From assembly GCA_938018055.1 (NCBI GenBank), contig CALIKL010000047.1, positions 1 to 45,494 of the forward strand: a stretch of 45,494 nucleotides of DNA, in the 5' to 3' direction. This stretch comes from an uncultured bacterium. Its GTDB lineage: Bacteria; Bacteroidota; Rhodothermia; Rhodothermales; UBA10348. Positions 7,196 to 16,248 of this stretch are shown one piece after another. Within the stretch, counting starts at the first letter, position 1. Each line of letters opens with the position of its first letter. The notes under the pieces were generated by a model, which was given only the letters and a program-made list of their open reading frames with translations, had not been told where the DNA came from and searched no databases. The position numbers and the translations under genes are program-made.

Positions 7196-8599
7196 ATCCA
7201 GGCTCCCTCCCCTCATAGCCCCAAGGTTGCGCATTCAGGCGCAGAAGTTCGCAGTCGGCTAAAAAAAGCGGTTGCCCGCCATTTTGTCGATGCGGAGGAG
7301 ACCGAAGAGCGATTGGTACGGATCGAGATTCCAGTTGCGGACATGGACATGTACCGGTGGCTTTCCGCGCAGGAGAACACCTATCGCATGTACTGGCGAG
7401 GCCGCCACGCCGACGACCGGATGGCCATGATCGGTGTGGCTCGAATCCTTTCAGGCGACACACGCCCGGATTTCAATGGACTGGGTCGGGACATCGAATC
7501 ATTCCTGGCTCGCCCAGGCGCCGACGTCCGACTATTCGGCGGGCTGCGATTCGACCTGGATCGCCAGCCGGAAACCGGATGGTTCGGTTTTCCCTCATGG
7601 CAGTTTTCGTTACCACGATTCGAACTTCACCGGCTCCGTGGTAAAAGCAGTTTCTGTTGCAATCTGGTTTTCCCCGAAGATTTGCCTCTGAGAGACGTCA
7701 TACTGGATCAGATTGATGACGTGGCTTTTCCTGAGGATGTGGCTTGGGAAGCTCTATCTGTGCCGCATGCGCGATCAGATAATCCTGGATTCGAAGGGTG
7801 GAAGGGCCAGGTAAAGTGGGCGCTGGATGCCTTTGAGCGGGACGTGATGGACAAGGTCGTTCTGGCTCGGCGCGTCGATTTTTCCTTCGGTCGGGCTCCC
7901 GAGCCGGTCGCTCTGTTCCGTGTCCTTCAGGATGCCACGCCGAGTTGCTTCCATTTCCTCTTCGATGCTGGGGACGGCGTGTTTTTGGGCGCTACGCCCG
8001 AGCGCCTCTTTTTCCGTAGAGGGCGCGAGGTATTCAGCGAGGCGGTAGCAGGTACCCGCCCCCGTGGTACGACCTCGGACTCAGATGAAGCCTACCGGAC
8101 CAGTCTGCTGGCCAGTGAAAAAGACCAGCGGGAGCATGCCTATGTCCGGGATTCCATCCGGGAGACGCTGGAGTCTTGCTGTGACGACGTCAACGTGGAT
8201 GAAGTGGCCTCGGAAATGAAGCTCGCAGCTGGACGCCACCTGGTGTCGCGTGTTTCAGGGACTCTCAAACCGGGTGTGACAGACTTTGATCTTCTGGAAC
8301 AACTGCACCCGACACCAGCGGTGGGCGGAGCTCCAACGGAAATCGCCCTGGAAGCCATTGACTCGCTGGAGAATTTTGACCGGGGTTGGTACGCTGGGCC
8401 TATTGGATGGGTCGGTCGCGACTCAGCAGAATTTGCCGTAGCCTTGCGTTGTGGCGTCCTCAAAGACGACGTGCTCTCGCTTTTTTCAGGGGCTGGACTG
8501 GTTGCCGGTTCTGATCCGGGAGATGAATGGCTCGAAATCGAGCAGAAAATCACTGACTTTACGCGAATACTCGGCCTTGCCGTCAACGACCGCGCATAG
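7196..8599 (+). CDS. menF: Isochorismate synthase (menaquinone pathway)
   Basis: MenF converts chorismate to isochorismate, the first committed step of classical menaquinone synthesis. The chorismate-binding domain is complete: GATPERLF (about residue 264), EAVAGTRPRG (about 282), SEKDQREH (about 306), LHPTPAVGG (about 371), DRGWYAGPIGW and AGSDPGDEWLEIEQKI at the C-terminus. The start is uncertain because no ATG or GTG lies near the expected N-terminus. An ATC at 7196, 8 nt after an AAAGGA-like site, gives 467 residues and keeps the whole N-terminal domain. TTG at 7313 or ATG at 7343 would clip the LVRIEIPV strand expected in this family. The stop lies within the 5' end proposed for menD. 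Confidence 0.9.
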   Translation: MQAPSPHSPKVAHSGAEVRSRLKKAVARHFVDAEETEERLVRIEIPVADMDMYRWLSAQENTYRMYWRGRHADDRMAMIGVARILSGDTRPDFNGLGRDIESFLARPGADVRLFGGLRFDLDRQPETGWFGFPSWQFSLPRFELHRLRGKSSFCCNLVFPEDLPLRDVILDQIDDVAFPEDVAWEALSVPHARSDNPGFEGWKGQVKWALDAFERDVMDKVVLARRVDFSFGRAPEPVALFRVLQDATPSCFHFLFDAGDGVFLGATPERLFFRRGREVFSEAVAGTRPRGTTSDSDEAYRTSLLASEKDQREHAYVRDSIRETLESCCDDVNVDEVASEMKLAAGRHLVSRVSGTLKPGVTDFDLLEQLHPTPAVGGAPTEIALEAIDSLENFDRGWYAGPIGWVGRDSAEFAVALRCGVLKDDVLSLFSGAGLVAGSDPGDEWLEIEQKITDFTRILGLAVNDRA

Positions 8600-10370
8600 C
8601 AACTTGCGATGGGCTGAATTGCTCGTTGAGGAGTGTGTCCGACTGGGAGTCGACACGTTCTATGCTGCACCAGGATCACGCTCTACGCCGCTGATCATGG
8701 CGGTTTCCCGGCATCCATCCGCGACCATGTTCATGCATGTCGATGAACGGGCTACGGCGTTCATGGCGTTGGGCTACGGGCGGGCTACAGGCAAGGCTGC
8801 GGGGTGGATTACCACATCGGGAACGGCGCTTGCAAACGGCTATCCCGCCGTGATCGAAGCATCGATGGAGGCCGTACCGATGCTGCTTTTGACGGCAGAT
8901 CGCCCCCCCGAGCTCAGGGATACAGATGCCAACCAGACCATCCGTCAGGATCACCTATTCGGAACCTACGTGCGCTGGTTTGTGGATTTGCCCACTCCGT
9001 CTGAAGAGATTTCCGCTACCTGGCTCCTTTCGACCATAGATGAAGCTGTGCATCGTTCCACGAACGGGCCGGTCCATCTCAATTGCATGTATCGAAAGCC
9101 ACTGGTACCGGCCGCAGATGACGTACCCACGCGAAGTGCATGGTGGGAAAGCGAACGCTCCCGTTCAGAAGGTGGAGGCTGGACGCGCTGGTTGGCGACA
9201 GGACAGCCCTTCACGAAACACATTGCTGCGCAGACGCAATCGGACGTCATTGTCGCCGATCTCGCTGCGCGTATCCAGTCTGCCGAGCGTCCTGTGTTCG
9301 TGTTCGGTCGGCTTCGGGGAAATACAATCGAATTGAAGGAGGCGGCAGCGCAACTGATTGACGGATGTGCCACGGTGGGTTTGGTCGACATCGGGTCACA
9401 GCTTCGGACCGGCTTGACCGATCAGTCGCTGATTCCAGCTGTAGATGCGGTTCTCTACGGAGCGGGTCGGGATGTGCTCACGCCCGATCTTATCGTGCAA
9501 TTCGGTGCGACGCCGGTCAGCATGCGGCAGGTAACCTGGGCTCCTGATTCTGAACGGATTGTCGTGGATGGGCGTCCGCGACGTATTGATCCTGCCTCTC
9601 GGGGAGGTACCCGCGTGCACGCAGATCCGCTGGCGCTCATGAAGTTGCTTTCAGCACGTGTAAAGCCCGCGGATTCCCGCGTCGATCCATCCTGGAAAAA
9701 ACGTTGGCTGGCCATTCGAGAAGCGATCGTTGCCTGGATGGCCTCTGATCTCGGCGACTCCCTCTCAGAGCAACACGTCGCCCGGCTGTTTTCTCAAAAC
9801 GCCACTGGGCAGATATCCGTGACGGTGGCGTCTTCAAATCCGGCGCGACACGCTGACCTGTTTTTTGCCATGGACGGCCCTCTCCTTCCGGTGAGCCTGA
9901 ACCGGGGAGCCAGTGGTATCGATGGTACCCTGGCTACGGCCTGCGGATTTGCCGATGGATCGGCCACGAGACCCTGCATTCTGATTGGCGACCTGGCTCT
10001 TCAACACGATCTGACATCACTGGCACTCTGCGCGCAGCGAGGGGCGGTTGTCGTTGTCGTCAACAATGATGGCGGCGGGATTTTTTCCTATCTGCCCATC
10101 CGCGAACACACCGATGTGTTTGAGCCGTGGTTTGGGACGCCCCACGGCCAGGGATTCGAGCGCGCGGCAGCGCATTTTGGGCTGGACTACGCTCAACCCC
10201 GGTCAGTAGAGGAGCTTGAATCCCAGCTGGGAAAAGCATTTTCCGAGGGGAAAGGATACGTGATCGAAATAACTACGGACAGGCAGGACAACCTGGAAGA
10301 ACAACGCCGTCTTTTGCGGGCGCTGGGTGATCGTATCGATGCGATCATTGAAGATGGAGGAAGCGCGTGA
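8577..10370 (+). CDS. menD: 2-succinyl-5-enolpyruvyl-6-hydroxy-3-cyclohexene-1-carboxylate synthase
   Basis: MenD is the thiamine-diphosphate enzyme that joins isochorismate and 2-oxoglutarate to SEPHCHC. Motifs in order are NLRWAELLVEE, APGSRSTPL, HVDERATAFMALGYGRA (catalytic Glu), TTSGTALAN, ADRPPELRD with NQTIRQ, and the C-terminal ThDP/Mg site GDLALQHDL with VVNNDGGGIFSYLP. The start is unclear: TTG at 8577 gives the usual N-terminal length (597 residues) and a 23-bp overlap with menF. TTG at 8604 or ATG at 8523 are alternatives. The end overlaps the next gene by 4 bp (GTGA). It is one of seven men genes in pathway-related order here. Confidence 0.93.
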   Translation: MPSTTAHSNLRWAELLVEECVRLGVDTFYAAPGSRSTPLIMAVSRHPSATMFMHVDERATAFMALGYGRATGKAAGWITTSGTALANGYPAVIEASMEAVPMLLLTADRPPELRDTDANQTIRQDHLFGTYVRWFVDLPTPSEEISATWLLSTIDEAVHRSTNGPVHLNCMYRKPLVPAADDVPTRSAWWESERSRSEGGGWTRWLATGQPFTKHIAAQTQSDVIVADLAARIQSAERPVFVFGRLRGNTIELKEAAAQLIDGCATVGLVDIGSQLRTGLTDQSLIPAVDAVLYGAGRDVLTPDLIVQFGATPVSMRQVTWAPDSERIVVDGRPRRIDPASRGGTRVHADPLALMKLLSARVKPADSRVDPSWKKRWLAIREAIVAWMASDLGDSLSEQHVARLFSQNATGQISVTVASSNPARHADLFFAMDGPLLPVSLNRGASGIDGTLATACGFADGSATRPCILIGDLALQHDLTSLALCAQRGAVVVVVNNDGGGIFSYLPIREHTDVFEPWFGTPHGQGFERAAAHFGLDYAQPRSVEELESQLGKAFSEGKGYVIEITTDRQDNLEEQRRLLRALGDRIDAIIEDGGSA

Positions 10371-10723
10371 AAGTCAGGTTGACGGCCGAAATGATCCGTT
10401 TTCGGTTGGAGCGGGACGAAGTGGATCGTCTTGCGGCCGGACGCGCTGTCGTGCTATCCCTGGACATTCCTCCGACCGATGTTACCGTCGTACTGGAGCC
10501 GGTTGACCGAAGCGGGCCGATCGCAAACTCGCGTGGAGGCGTCCGCATTGGTATTCCTGCTGCCTGGCTCACGGATTGGCCCACATCGGATGTCGTTGGA
10601 TTTGATTTTGATCTCAGTTCGATGGACAGTCTGGACGAAAACGTAATCCGGATTGTGGTTGAGAAGGACTTTCCATGTTCACATGACGGATTGAAGCCAC
10701 CCAAGCCGGTTCGCATGTCATGA
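10367..10723 (+). CDS. Uncharacterised 118-residue protein coupled to menD and menH
   Basis: This small soluble protein begins at a GTG that overlaps the menD stop (GTGA) and ends overlapping the menH start (ATGA), so it is translated as part of the men operon. It starts KVRLTAEMIRFRLERDEVDRL, contains a GGVRIGIPAAW segment and DLSSMDSLDENVIRIVVEKDF, and ends with PCSHDGLKPPKP. The start pattern and the EKDF...C ending resemble small uncharacterised families often labelled DUF7009, but this is a recollection of pattern, not a search result. No signal peptide or membrane segment is visible. A single Cys-Ser-His near the C-terminus could be functional. The role in quinone synthesis is inferred only from position. 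Confidence 0.8.
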   Translation: MKVRLTAEMIRFRLERDEVDRLAAGRAVVLSLDIPPTDVTVVLEPVDRSGPIANSRGGVRIGIPAAWLTDWPTSDVVGFDFDLSSMDSLDENVIRIVVEKDFPCSHDGLKPPKPVRMS

Positions 10724-11487
10724 AGACATTGCCGCTGGTTGCCTTACACGGGTTCATGGGATCCCCTTCGACGTTTGATCATCTTGTTGGGCGGTGGAGT
10801 GGGAATTGTATCGCGCTTAGCGTCCCAAGACCATCCTGGCCCAACAATGCATCGGCTGCACTGACGCTTTCTTCCGCACATGATCAGGCAGCCCGATCGA
10901 TTCTTTCCCAACTGGATGCGAAGCGTATCCACGTTTTCGATTTGCTGGGGTACTCGATGGGCGGCCGAATCGCCATGCATATCGCCCGATTGGCTCCCGA
11001 ACGAGTGCGCCGTCTTGTGCTGGAAGCGGCACATCCCGGACTTGAGTCTGAAGCGGCGCGCGATGCGCGTCGTGAACAGGATCGCCAATGGGCCGACAGG
11101 ATTCGTAGGGAAGGCCCGGGAATGCTCACGGCATGGTATGAGCAGCCGGTGTTTGCTTCGCTTTCCGAATCAATCCGCGGCGATCTGATTGAGGAAAAGA
11201 GAGGGCAATCCTGGTCGACGATTCCAAGCATGCTGGATGCCTACAGCCTTGGTCGCCAGGCTCCGCACTGGGACTTCCTGAAAAAACACTCTCGTGAAAC
11301 GCTGTTCATTTCAGGTGAAAGGGACGAGCGCTATTCCAAACTGGGAGCCATGCTGGAAACGCAGTCCCCCCTAATTCGACACATCTCCGTGCCGAATGCG
11401 GGCCATATCGTCCACCGGGAACAGCCCGAAGCGTATCTTGGCGCGCTGAATTCATTTCTGATCCAGGAAACATCTCCGAATACGTAA
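10720..11487 (+). CDS. menH: 2-succinyl-6-hydroxy-2,4-cyclohexadiene-1-carboxylate synthase
   Basis: MenH is an alpha/beta hydrolase that eliminates pyruvate from SEPHCHC to give SHCHC. The 255-residue protein has the ALHGFMGSP oxyanion loop, the nucleophile elbow GYSMGGR (Ser79) and the MenH-typical [10 protein letters not shown] segment. It also has [21 protein letters not shown], the acid region SGERDERY and the catalytic His in [11 protein letters not shown]. These MenH-specific stretches separate it from generic hydrolases. The ATG overlaps the preceding stop by 4 bp and the stop overlaps the menB start by 1 bp. Confidence 0.92.
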   Translation: MKTLPLVALHGFMGSPSTFDHLVGRWSGNCIALSVPRPSWPNNASAALTLSSAHDQAARSILSQLDAKRIHVFDLLGYSMGGRIAMHIARLAPERVRRLVLEAAHPGLESEAARDARREQDRQWADRIRREGPGMLTAWYEQPVFASLSESIRGDLIEEKRGQSWSTIPSMLDAYSLGRQAPHWDFLKKHSRETLFISGERDERYSKLGAMLETQSPLIRHISVPNAGHIVHREQPEAYLGALNSFLIQETSPNT

Positions 11488-12323
11488 TGGAAGCAATCAA
11501 ACCAGCGGCTGACTGGCAACGTGCGGGTGACTACACAGATATCCGCTATGAAAAAGCAGAAGGCATAGCGAAAATCACGATCAACCGTCCCGAGGTGAGG
11601 AATGCATTCCGCCCCGTTACGGTCAAGGAGATGCGTGACGCGTTGAATGACGCGCGTGATGACCACGAAGTCGGTGTCATCATCCTGACCGGAGAAGGTC
11701 CACTGGCCTTTTGCTCCGGAGGGGATCAGAGTATCCGTGGGGATGCAGGATACAAAGAGCAGGGAAGCGGCGTAATGCGCCTGAATGTGCTCGATTTTCA
11801 GCGCGAGATTCGGATCTGCCCCAAGCCCGTCATTGCGATGGTGGCCGGTTGGGCCGTAGGCGGCGGGCACGTTCTTCACGTCATGTGTGATCTGACGATT
11901 GCTGCCGAAAACGCACGTTTCATGCAAACGGGGCCGAAGGTCGGATCGTTCGATGGGGGATACGGAGCCAGTTATCTGGCGCGTATTGTCGGTCAGAAGA
12001 AAGCGCGAGAGATCTGGTACCTGTGCCGCCCATACGATGCGAAGGCAGCCCTTGATATGGGCCTTGTCAATACAGTCGTTCCGCTCGAAAAGCTGGAAGA
12101 GGAAACGGTTCAATGGTGCCGCGAAATTCTGGCCAACTCCCAGATGGCCATCCGTTGTTTGAAAGCGGGATTGAATGCTGATTGCGACGGTCAGGCCGGT
12201 CTTCAGGAGCTTGCCGGGAACGCGACGTTGCTTTTCTATATGTCTGAGGAAGGACAGGAGGGGCGCAACGCCTTCAACGAGCGGCGCAAGCCAGACTTCT
12301 CGAAATTCCCCTACCGTCCCTGA
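11487..12323 (+). CDS. menB: 1,4-dihydroxy-2-naphthoyl-CoA synthase
   Basis: MenB is a crotonase-fold enzyme that closes the naphthoquinol ring, turning o-succinylbenzoyl-CoA into 1,4-dihydroxy-2-naphthoyl-CoA. The 278-residue protein carries the oxyanion-hole motifs [10 protein letters not shown] and [13 protein letters not shown]. It also has the MenB signature [14 protein letters not shown] and a C-terminus close to the E. coli type ([33 protein letters not shown]). The Gly in the SFDGG loop is the form linked to bicarbonate-dependent MenB enzymes. The start overlaps menH by 1 bp and menA begins 1 bp after the stop. Confidence 0.96.
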   Translation: MEAIKPAADWQRAGDYTDIRYEKAEGIAKITINRPEVRNAFRPVTVKEMRDALNDARDDHEVGVIILTGEGPLAFCSGGDQSIRGDAGYKEQGSGVMRLNVLDFQREIRICPKPVIAMVAGWAVGGGHVLHVMCDLTIAAENARFMQTGPKVGSFDGGYGASYLARIVGQKKAREIWYLCRPYDAKAALDMGLVNTVVPLEKLEEETVQWCREILANSQMAIRCLKAGLNADCDGQAGLQELAGNATLLFYMSEEGQEGRNAFNERRKPDFSKFPYRP

Positions 12324-12324
12324 A

Positions 12325-13230
12325 GTGGCCGATCAGATTGCCATATGGGTGGAGGCGGCGCGCCCCAAGACTCTCTGGGCCGCTGTTAGCCCCGTACTGC
12401 TGGGTATCGCGATTGCCGCAGGAGAGGGGTGGTTTCATGCTCCTTCTGCGCTACTGGCCTTGACGGGAGCGTTGCTGATTCAGGTCGCGACGAATTTCCA
12501 CAATGATGTCGCCGACTTTGAGAAGGGTGCAGACAGGGACGACCGACGTGGTCCGCGCCGTCTGGTGTCCGAGGGATTGATTTCTGCGCGGACCATGCGT
12601 CGTGCGACCATTCTCACTTTTGGAATGGCCATCCTCAGCGGAGTGTACCTGATGATCCGTGGCGGGACACCCATTGTCATCATTGGCTTTGCGTCCATCC
12701 TGTTTGGCTTGGCATATACCGGAGGCCGATACTCGTTGGCCTACCTCGGAATCGCTGATATTTTTGTCTTCAGTTTCTTTGGACCCATTGCTGTGGCAGG
12801 GACAGTGTTTGTCCAAGGGCTCCTGTGGCCGGAATTTGTGTGGATAGCAGGGGCCGCGCCGGGAATGTTGTGCGTGAATATTCTCCTCGTCAACAATATT
12901 CGCGATCGCGGAGAGGATGCGGTTTCTGGCAAGCAAACCTTGATTGTCCGGGCCGGCAGGCAATTCGGCCTGGGGTTGTATCTGATCAATATCTTGGTGG
13001 CATCCGCCGTTCCGGTGTTGCTGTGGCTTGGGGCCGAAGCGCCGCCCGGTGTTCTGCTATCCCTGTTGGCTGTCCCGATGGGTCTGAGAACATGGAGGCA
13101 CATTCGGTCCATCCCAGAATCGGAATCAGCAAAGCTGAATCCTCAGCTGGGAGCGACAGCACGCATATTGCTCCTGCATTCGGTGTTATTTGGTCTCGGA
13201 TGGGCACTTTGGCCGGTTTTTGTCGGCTGA
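12325..13230 (+). CDS. menA: 1,4-dihydroxy-2-naphthoate polyprenyltransferase
   Basis: MenA attaches the polyprenyl tail to 1,4-dihydroxy-2-naphthoate in the inner membrane, giving demethylmenaquinone. The GTG at 12325 is 1 bp after the menB stop and gives 301 residues beginning near IWVEAARPKTLWAA, a typical MenA N-terminus. The first Asp-rich site is in NFHNDVADFEKG with GADRDDRRGPRR, and the second region is NNIRDRGEDAVSGK. About eight hydrophobic helices follow the UbiA-family pattern. No menG (ubiE) methyltransferase gene is in the window, so the last methylation step must be encoded elsewhere. Confidence 0.93.
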   Translation: MADQIAIWVEAARPKTLWAAVSPVLLGIAIAAGEGWFHAPSALLALTGALLIQVATNFHNDVADFEKGADRDDRRGPRRLVSEGLISARTMRRATILTFGMAILSGVYLMIRGGTPIVIIGFASILFGLAYTGGRYSLAYLGIADIFVFSFFGPIAVAGTVFVQGLLWPEFVWIAGAAPGMLCVNILLVNNIRDRGEDAVSGKQTLIVRAGRQFGLGLYLINILVASAVPVLLWLGAEAPPGVLLSLLAVPMGLRTWRHIRSIPESESAKLNPQLGATARILLLHSVLFGLGWALWPVFVG

Positions 13231-13310
13231 GTGGACTGTCTTTTGCGCCGGAGGCATCACATCAGCCTCGCTCCCGGATCCAACGCTTCCTCCGTCCAGT
13301 TGGACAGCTC

Positions 13311-14348
13311 ATGAATGATCCCATCAGGTATCGCGCCTTTCTGCTGGATCTGCCGCTGCGCGCGCCTATCCCGGTCGCTGCGATGGTGTGGCGGTCCCGC
13401 TCCGTGGTGCTCCTTCGGGCGGAAGATGACAAGGGACGAGTTGCTTGGGGAGAGGCTGCTCCATTGGACGGATACGGCAAGGATACTCTGAAGGACGTTC
13501 TTGCCGCCATCGCGCATCCTGATCCCGTTGCGTTGCTTCCTTCATTGGCTTGTGCTCTCGGGACGATTCGGCTTGGCCTGAGCGCTGCGCATGCCGGCAG
13601 CAGTTTTGCCGAAGAGATTGGCCCGATCAAGGAAAATGAACTTTGTCCGGCGCGCCTCGCCACGCAGGAGGCTCCGTTCGATCCGGGTGACATTGTGAAG
13701 CTGAAAGTGCGTTCCATCCGCGATGTCGAAGAGATCAAACACGTTCTTGCCATGAATGACGAGGTGCGTGTGCGACTCGATGGCAATCGCCAGCTATCCC
13801 GAGAAGAAACGAAGCATCTCCTGAATGAATTGGGCGTGTTGACCCAGCGTGTGGATTTCCTTGAAGAGCCCTTTCCGGGATGCTTCGAAGAAGATCATCG
13901 TGCCGATTTTTCCGTGCCGCTCGCTATCGACGAGAGCCTGGACGGTGACAATTGGCGCTTTGCCGATGTGGTCATAATCAAACCTTCACTGATGGGAGAT
14001 CCAGCCGAAACAGCGAACTTTGCAAAGGCAGTACAGAGCGCCGGGCGCCGCATTGTCGTGTCATCGGCCTTCGAATCGGCAGTAGGAATGACCATGCTGA
14101 CCTGGCTGGCTGCTCGCCTCGGTGACGCGGCGCCCGGCCTGGGTACCTACTCGTTCATGGCAGAGGACGTCGGAGGCCGATCGTCTCTTTGGGATTTCTC
14201 TAGGATATCCATGGACGCGATGCCAGCCATTCCGTGTATTGAACCCGGGGATCTTGAAGATGCGCTCGCTGGAGCAGACCGATCTATTGAACACGCACTA
14301 TCCGTTACCGAACTGACCATTCCCGGAAACTCATGGCTGTCGGCGTAA
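13311..14348 (+). CDS. menC: o-Succinylbenzoate synthase
   Basis: MenC dehydrates SHCHC to o-succinylbenzoate and belongs to the enolase superfamily. The 345-residue protein begins at ATG 13311, 80 bp after menA, just before the IRYRAFLLDLPLR strand. It shows GEAAPLDGYG, the KLK catalytic lysine pair (about residue 130), metal ligands in RLDGNR (about 157), LEEPFPG (about 185) and AIDESLDG (about 207), and the opposite lysine in IIKPSLMG (about 223). SSAFESAVGM is also typical. The stop overlaps the menE start by 16 bp. Confidence 0.93.
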   Translation: MNDPIRYRAFLLDLPLRAPIPVAAMVWRSRSVVLLRAEDDKGRVAWGEAAPLDGYGKDTLKDVLAAIAHPDPVALLPSLACALGTIRLGLSAAHAGSSFAEEIGPIKENELCPARLATQEAPFDPGDIVKLKVRSIRDVEEIKHVLAMNDEVRVRLDGNRQLSREETKHLLNELGVLTQRVDFLEEPFPGCFEEDHRADFSVPLAIDESLDGDNWRFADVVIIKPSLMGDPAETANFAKAVQSAGRRIVVSSAFESAVGMTMLTWLAARLGDAAPGLGTYSFMAEDVGGRSSLWDFSRISMDAMPAIPCIEPGDLEDALAGADRSIEHALSVTELTIPGNSWLSA

Positions 14349-15799
14349 CATCGAATTCTCCTGATGGGGTTCCTTGCCCTTGGGCAGCGGCCGCGTCGCG
14401 ATGGCCTGATGAGTTGGCATGTGTAACCACTTCTGGTAAGCAACTGACCTGGTCCGATCTGGACGATCGTATTCACTTCGTTCAGCAAACGCTGGCATCC
14501 CGAAAGGCGTCCGTGCTCGGGTATGTTGTCGACAACACGGAGCGGGATATTTTCGTCGTGGTTGCAGCCCTTCGGGAAGGAAGGGATGTGATGCTTTTCG
14601 GACAGCGCACACCAGCTGCGCAAGTGCAGCGCCAGTGCATGGTGAACGATGCGCTTTTGATCGAGGGGCTTGAGCGTTCGGGGACGTCAGAACTCGAGGA
14701 TGAGCCTGAACGCGTATACGAGGATACCACGTCAAGCGGAACCAGTAGGAGCCGTACGCTCCTGACCGGTGCCACCCTGATTCGAACCTCTGGCTCGACG
14801 GGCTCGGCACGTTGGATACGGCATCGGGCAGCAGCTCACGTGGCGAGTGCTCACGCCGTCGCCCAACGGCTCGCTTTGGACACAGACGATCGCTGGGGCT
14901 GGTGTTTGCCCTCGAATCATGTCGGTGGGTTATCCATTCTCTGGCGCAGCGCTTTGGCGGGAGCCGCGACCATCGCCATGCCGCGTGGTGTGTCCCTCGG
15001 GTCCTGGCTGTCTTCCATTCCCGAAGACTTCTCGCCTACGATTCTCTCGCTCGTCCCCACACAACTGCACGATTTGTTGGCGGAACCGCATTCTTTTGCC
15101 GTTCTGCCGAGGACGGTCATCGTGGGCGGAGCCGCCCTTGCTCCGTCGTTGTTGTCGCGCGCGATTTCGGCTGGATGGCCTATCCGGACGACCTATGGGA
15201 TGACGGAGACCGCTTCCATGGTCACCTTGTCTGATGTGTGGTCAGAGTCCGGCCAGGAGGTCCATGTCGGCACTGCACTTTCTCACGCAGCGTTGTCGAC
15301 GCGTTCCAACCGGCTGTTTGTCAAGACAGCATCCTTGGGCGAATCGCTTGCGGGCCCGGATGGGTGGATGCCAACGTCCGATCGCGGCACGCTTCGTGGA
15401 GATGCCCAGTGGATTGTTGAGGGGAGGCTGGATCGGGTCATCATATCGGGCGGTGAAAATCTGGATCCATCCCGAATTGAATCGGCCATTTTGGCCCTGG
15501 CGGACAAGAAGGACGTGTTGGGCAAGTCAATCAAGGCGAACGTGTTGGACATCGTGGGCGTTCGCGTTGTGGGGACCCCCGATGACCGCTACGGCGAACG
15601 CCCCGTGGCTTTCATCGAAGGAAGCACACCGATGCCTGATCAGGCCTGGTTCTTACAGGCCCTCGCCTCTTCGCTCGCGTCATTTGAAATTCCGGACCTG
15701 TTCCTACCCATGCCGGCCGCTGAGGAGGGAGAGGCCAAGCCATCCAACGCACGGCTGGTCCAGGTCGCTATCGCATCTCGAAAAGCATCCGGCTTCTGA
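14333..15799 (+). CDS. menE: o-Succinylbenzoate-CoA ligase
   Basis: MenE activates o-succinylbenzoate with ATP and CoA, providing the MenB substrate. The 488-residue protein is an ANL-family adenylate-forming enzyme. It has the P-loop RTSGSTGSA (about residue 150), the substrate-region motif TYGMTETAS (about 285), SDRGTLRG and the hinge GRLDRVIISGGENLDP (about 365-378). The usual C-terminal catalytic-lysine motif is degenerate here: EAKPSNARL replaces a GKxxR-like end, with one Lys still in place. The N-terminal part is rather long and divergent. The ATG lies 16 bp inside menC, supporting translational coupling. Confidence 0.9.
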   Translation: MAVGVTSNSPDGVPCPWAAAASRWPDELACVTTSGKQLTWSDLDDRIHFVQQTLASRKASVLGYVVDNTERDIFVVVAALREGRDVMLFGQRTPAAQVQRQCMVNDALLIEGLERSGTSELEDEPERVYEDTTSSGTSRSRTLLTGATLIRTSGSTGSARWIRHRAAAHVASAHAVAQRLALDTDDRWGWCLPSNHVGGLSILWRSALAGAATIAMPRGVSLGSWLSSIPEDFSPTILSLVPTQLHDLLAEPHSFAVLPRTVIVGGAALAPSLLSRAISAGWPIRTTYGMTETASMVTLSDVWSESGQEVHVGTALSHAALSTRSNRLFVKTASLGESLAGPDGWMPTSDRGTLRGDAQWIVEGRLDRVIISGGENLDPSRIESAILALADKKDVLGKSIKANVLDIVGVRVVGTPDDRYGERPVAFIEGSTPMPDQAWFLQALASSLASFEIPDLFLPMPAAEEGEAKPSNARLVQVAIASRKASGF

Positions 15800-15867
15800 G
15801 CGTACGGCGCATCGTCTGCAACCCCCGTTCAGAAACGTCCGTAGACCGGTCCATTCACTGCCCCGGT

Positions 15868-16173
15868 ATGATTCCCCCTGACATTCGATTCGCCATGTCT
15901 GAGTCTTCTGATAAACGCAGCTGGTTGCTATTGATTGCAATCGGTGCTTTGCTGGTCCTGCTTTGGGACAATGGACCCAACATGTTCCACTTCCACTGGA
16001 ATATTCCATTATGGCCTACTGTGATTGTAGCTTTTGCCATCTGGTGGATGGCAGGCGGAAATGATCGACAGGCGTGCTGCGGTGGGACTGGAACTTGCTG
16101 TGAGGCAGAATCGATGGAGCCAAACATGCCCTCAGACGACGCTTCCCGGGGCGCAGGAGAGGCCCAGGCATAA
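15868..16173 (+). CDS. Small Cys-rich membrane protein of unknown function
   Basis: This 101-residue protein (or 92 from the second ATG at 15895) was not recognised. Two hydrophobic segments are visible: WLLLIAIGALLVLLW and, after a short loop with FHFHW, WPTVIVAFAIWWMAG. A cytoplasmic or periplasmic tail follows with the motif CCGGTGTCC, then an acidic Ser/Pro-rich end. Two CC pairs five residues apart could bind a metal such as Zn, Cu or an Fe-S cluster, and the neighbouring His residues could assist; this is inference. It follows menE by 68 bp and precedes an esterase in the same direction, so it is probably co-transcribed with the menaquinone genes. Confidence 0.65.
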   Translation: MIPPDIRFAMSESSDKRSWLLLIAIGALLVLLWDNGPNMFHFHWNIPLWPTVIVAFAIWWMAGGNDRQACCGGTGTCCEAESMEPNMPSDDASRGAGEAQA

Positions 16174-16248
16174 GACGAAGAATGTGCCAACAACAGATGT
16201 TCAGAGGCCTTTTCGGGGACCTTGGCGCCGGTCACGGGTACGTGGCGC

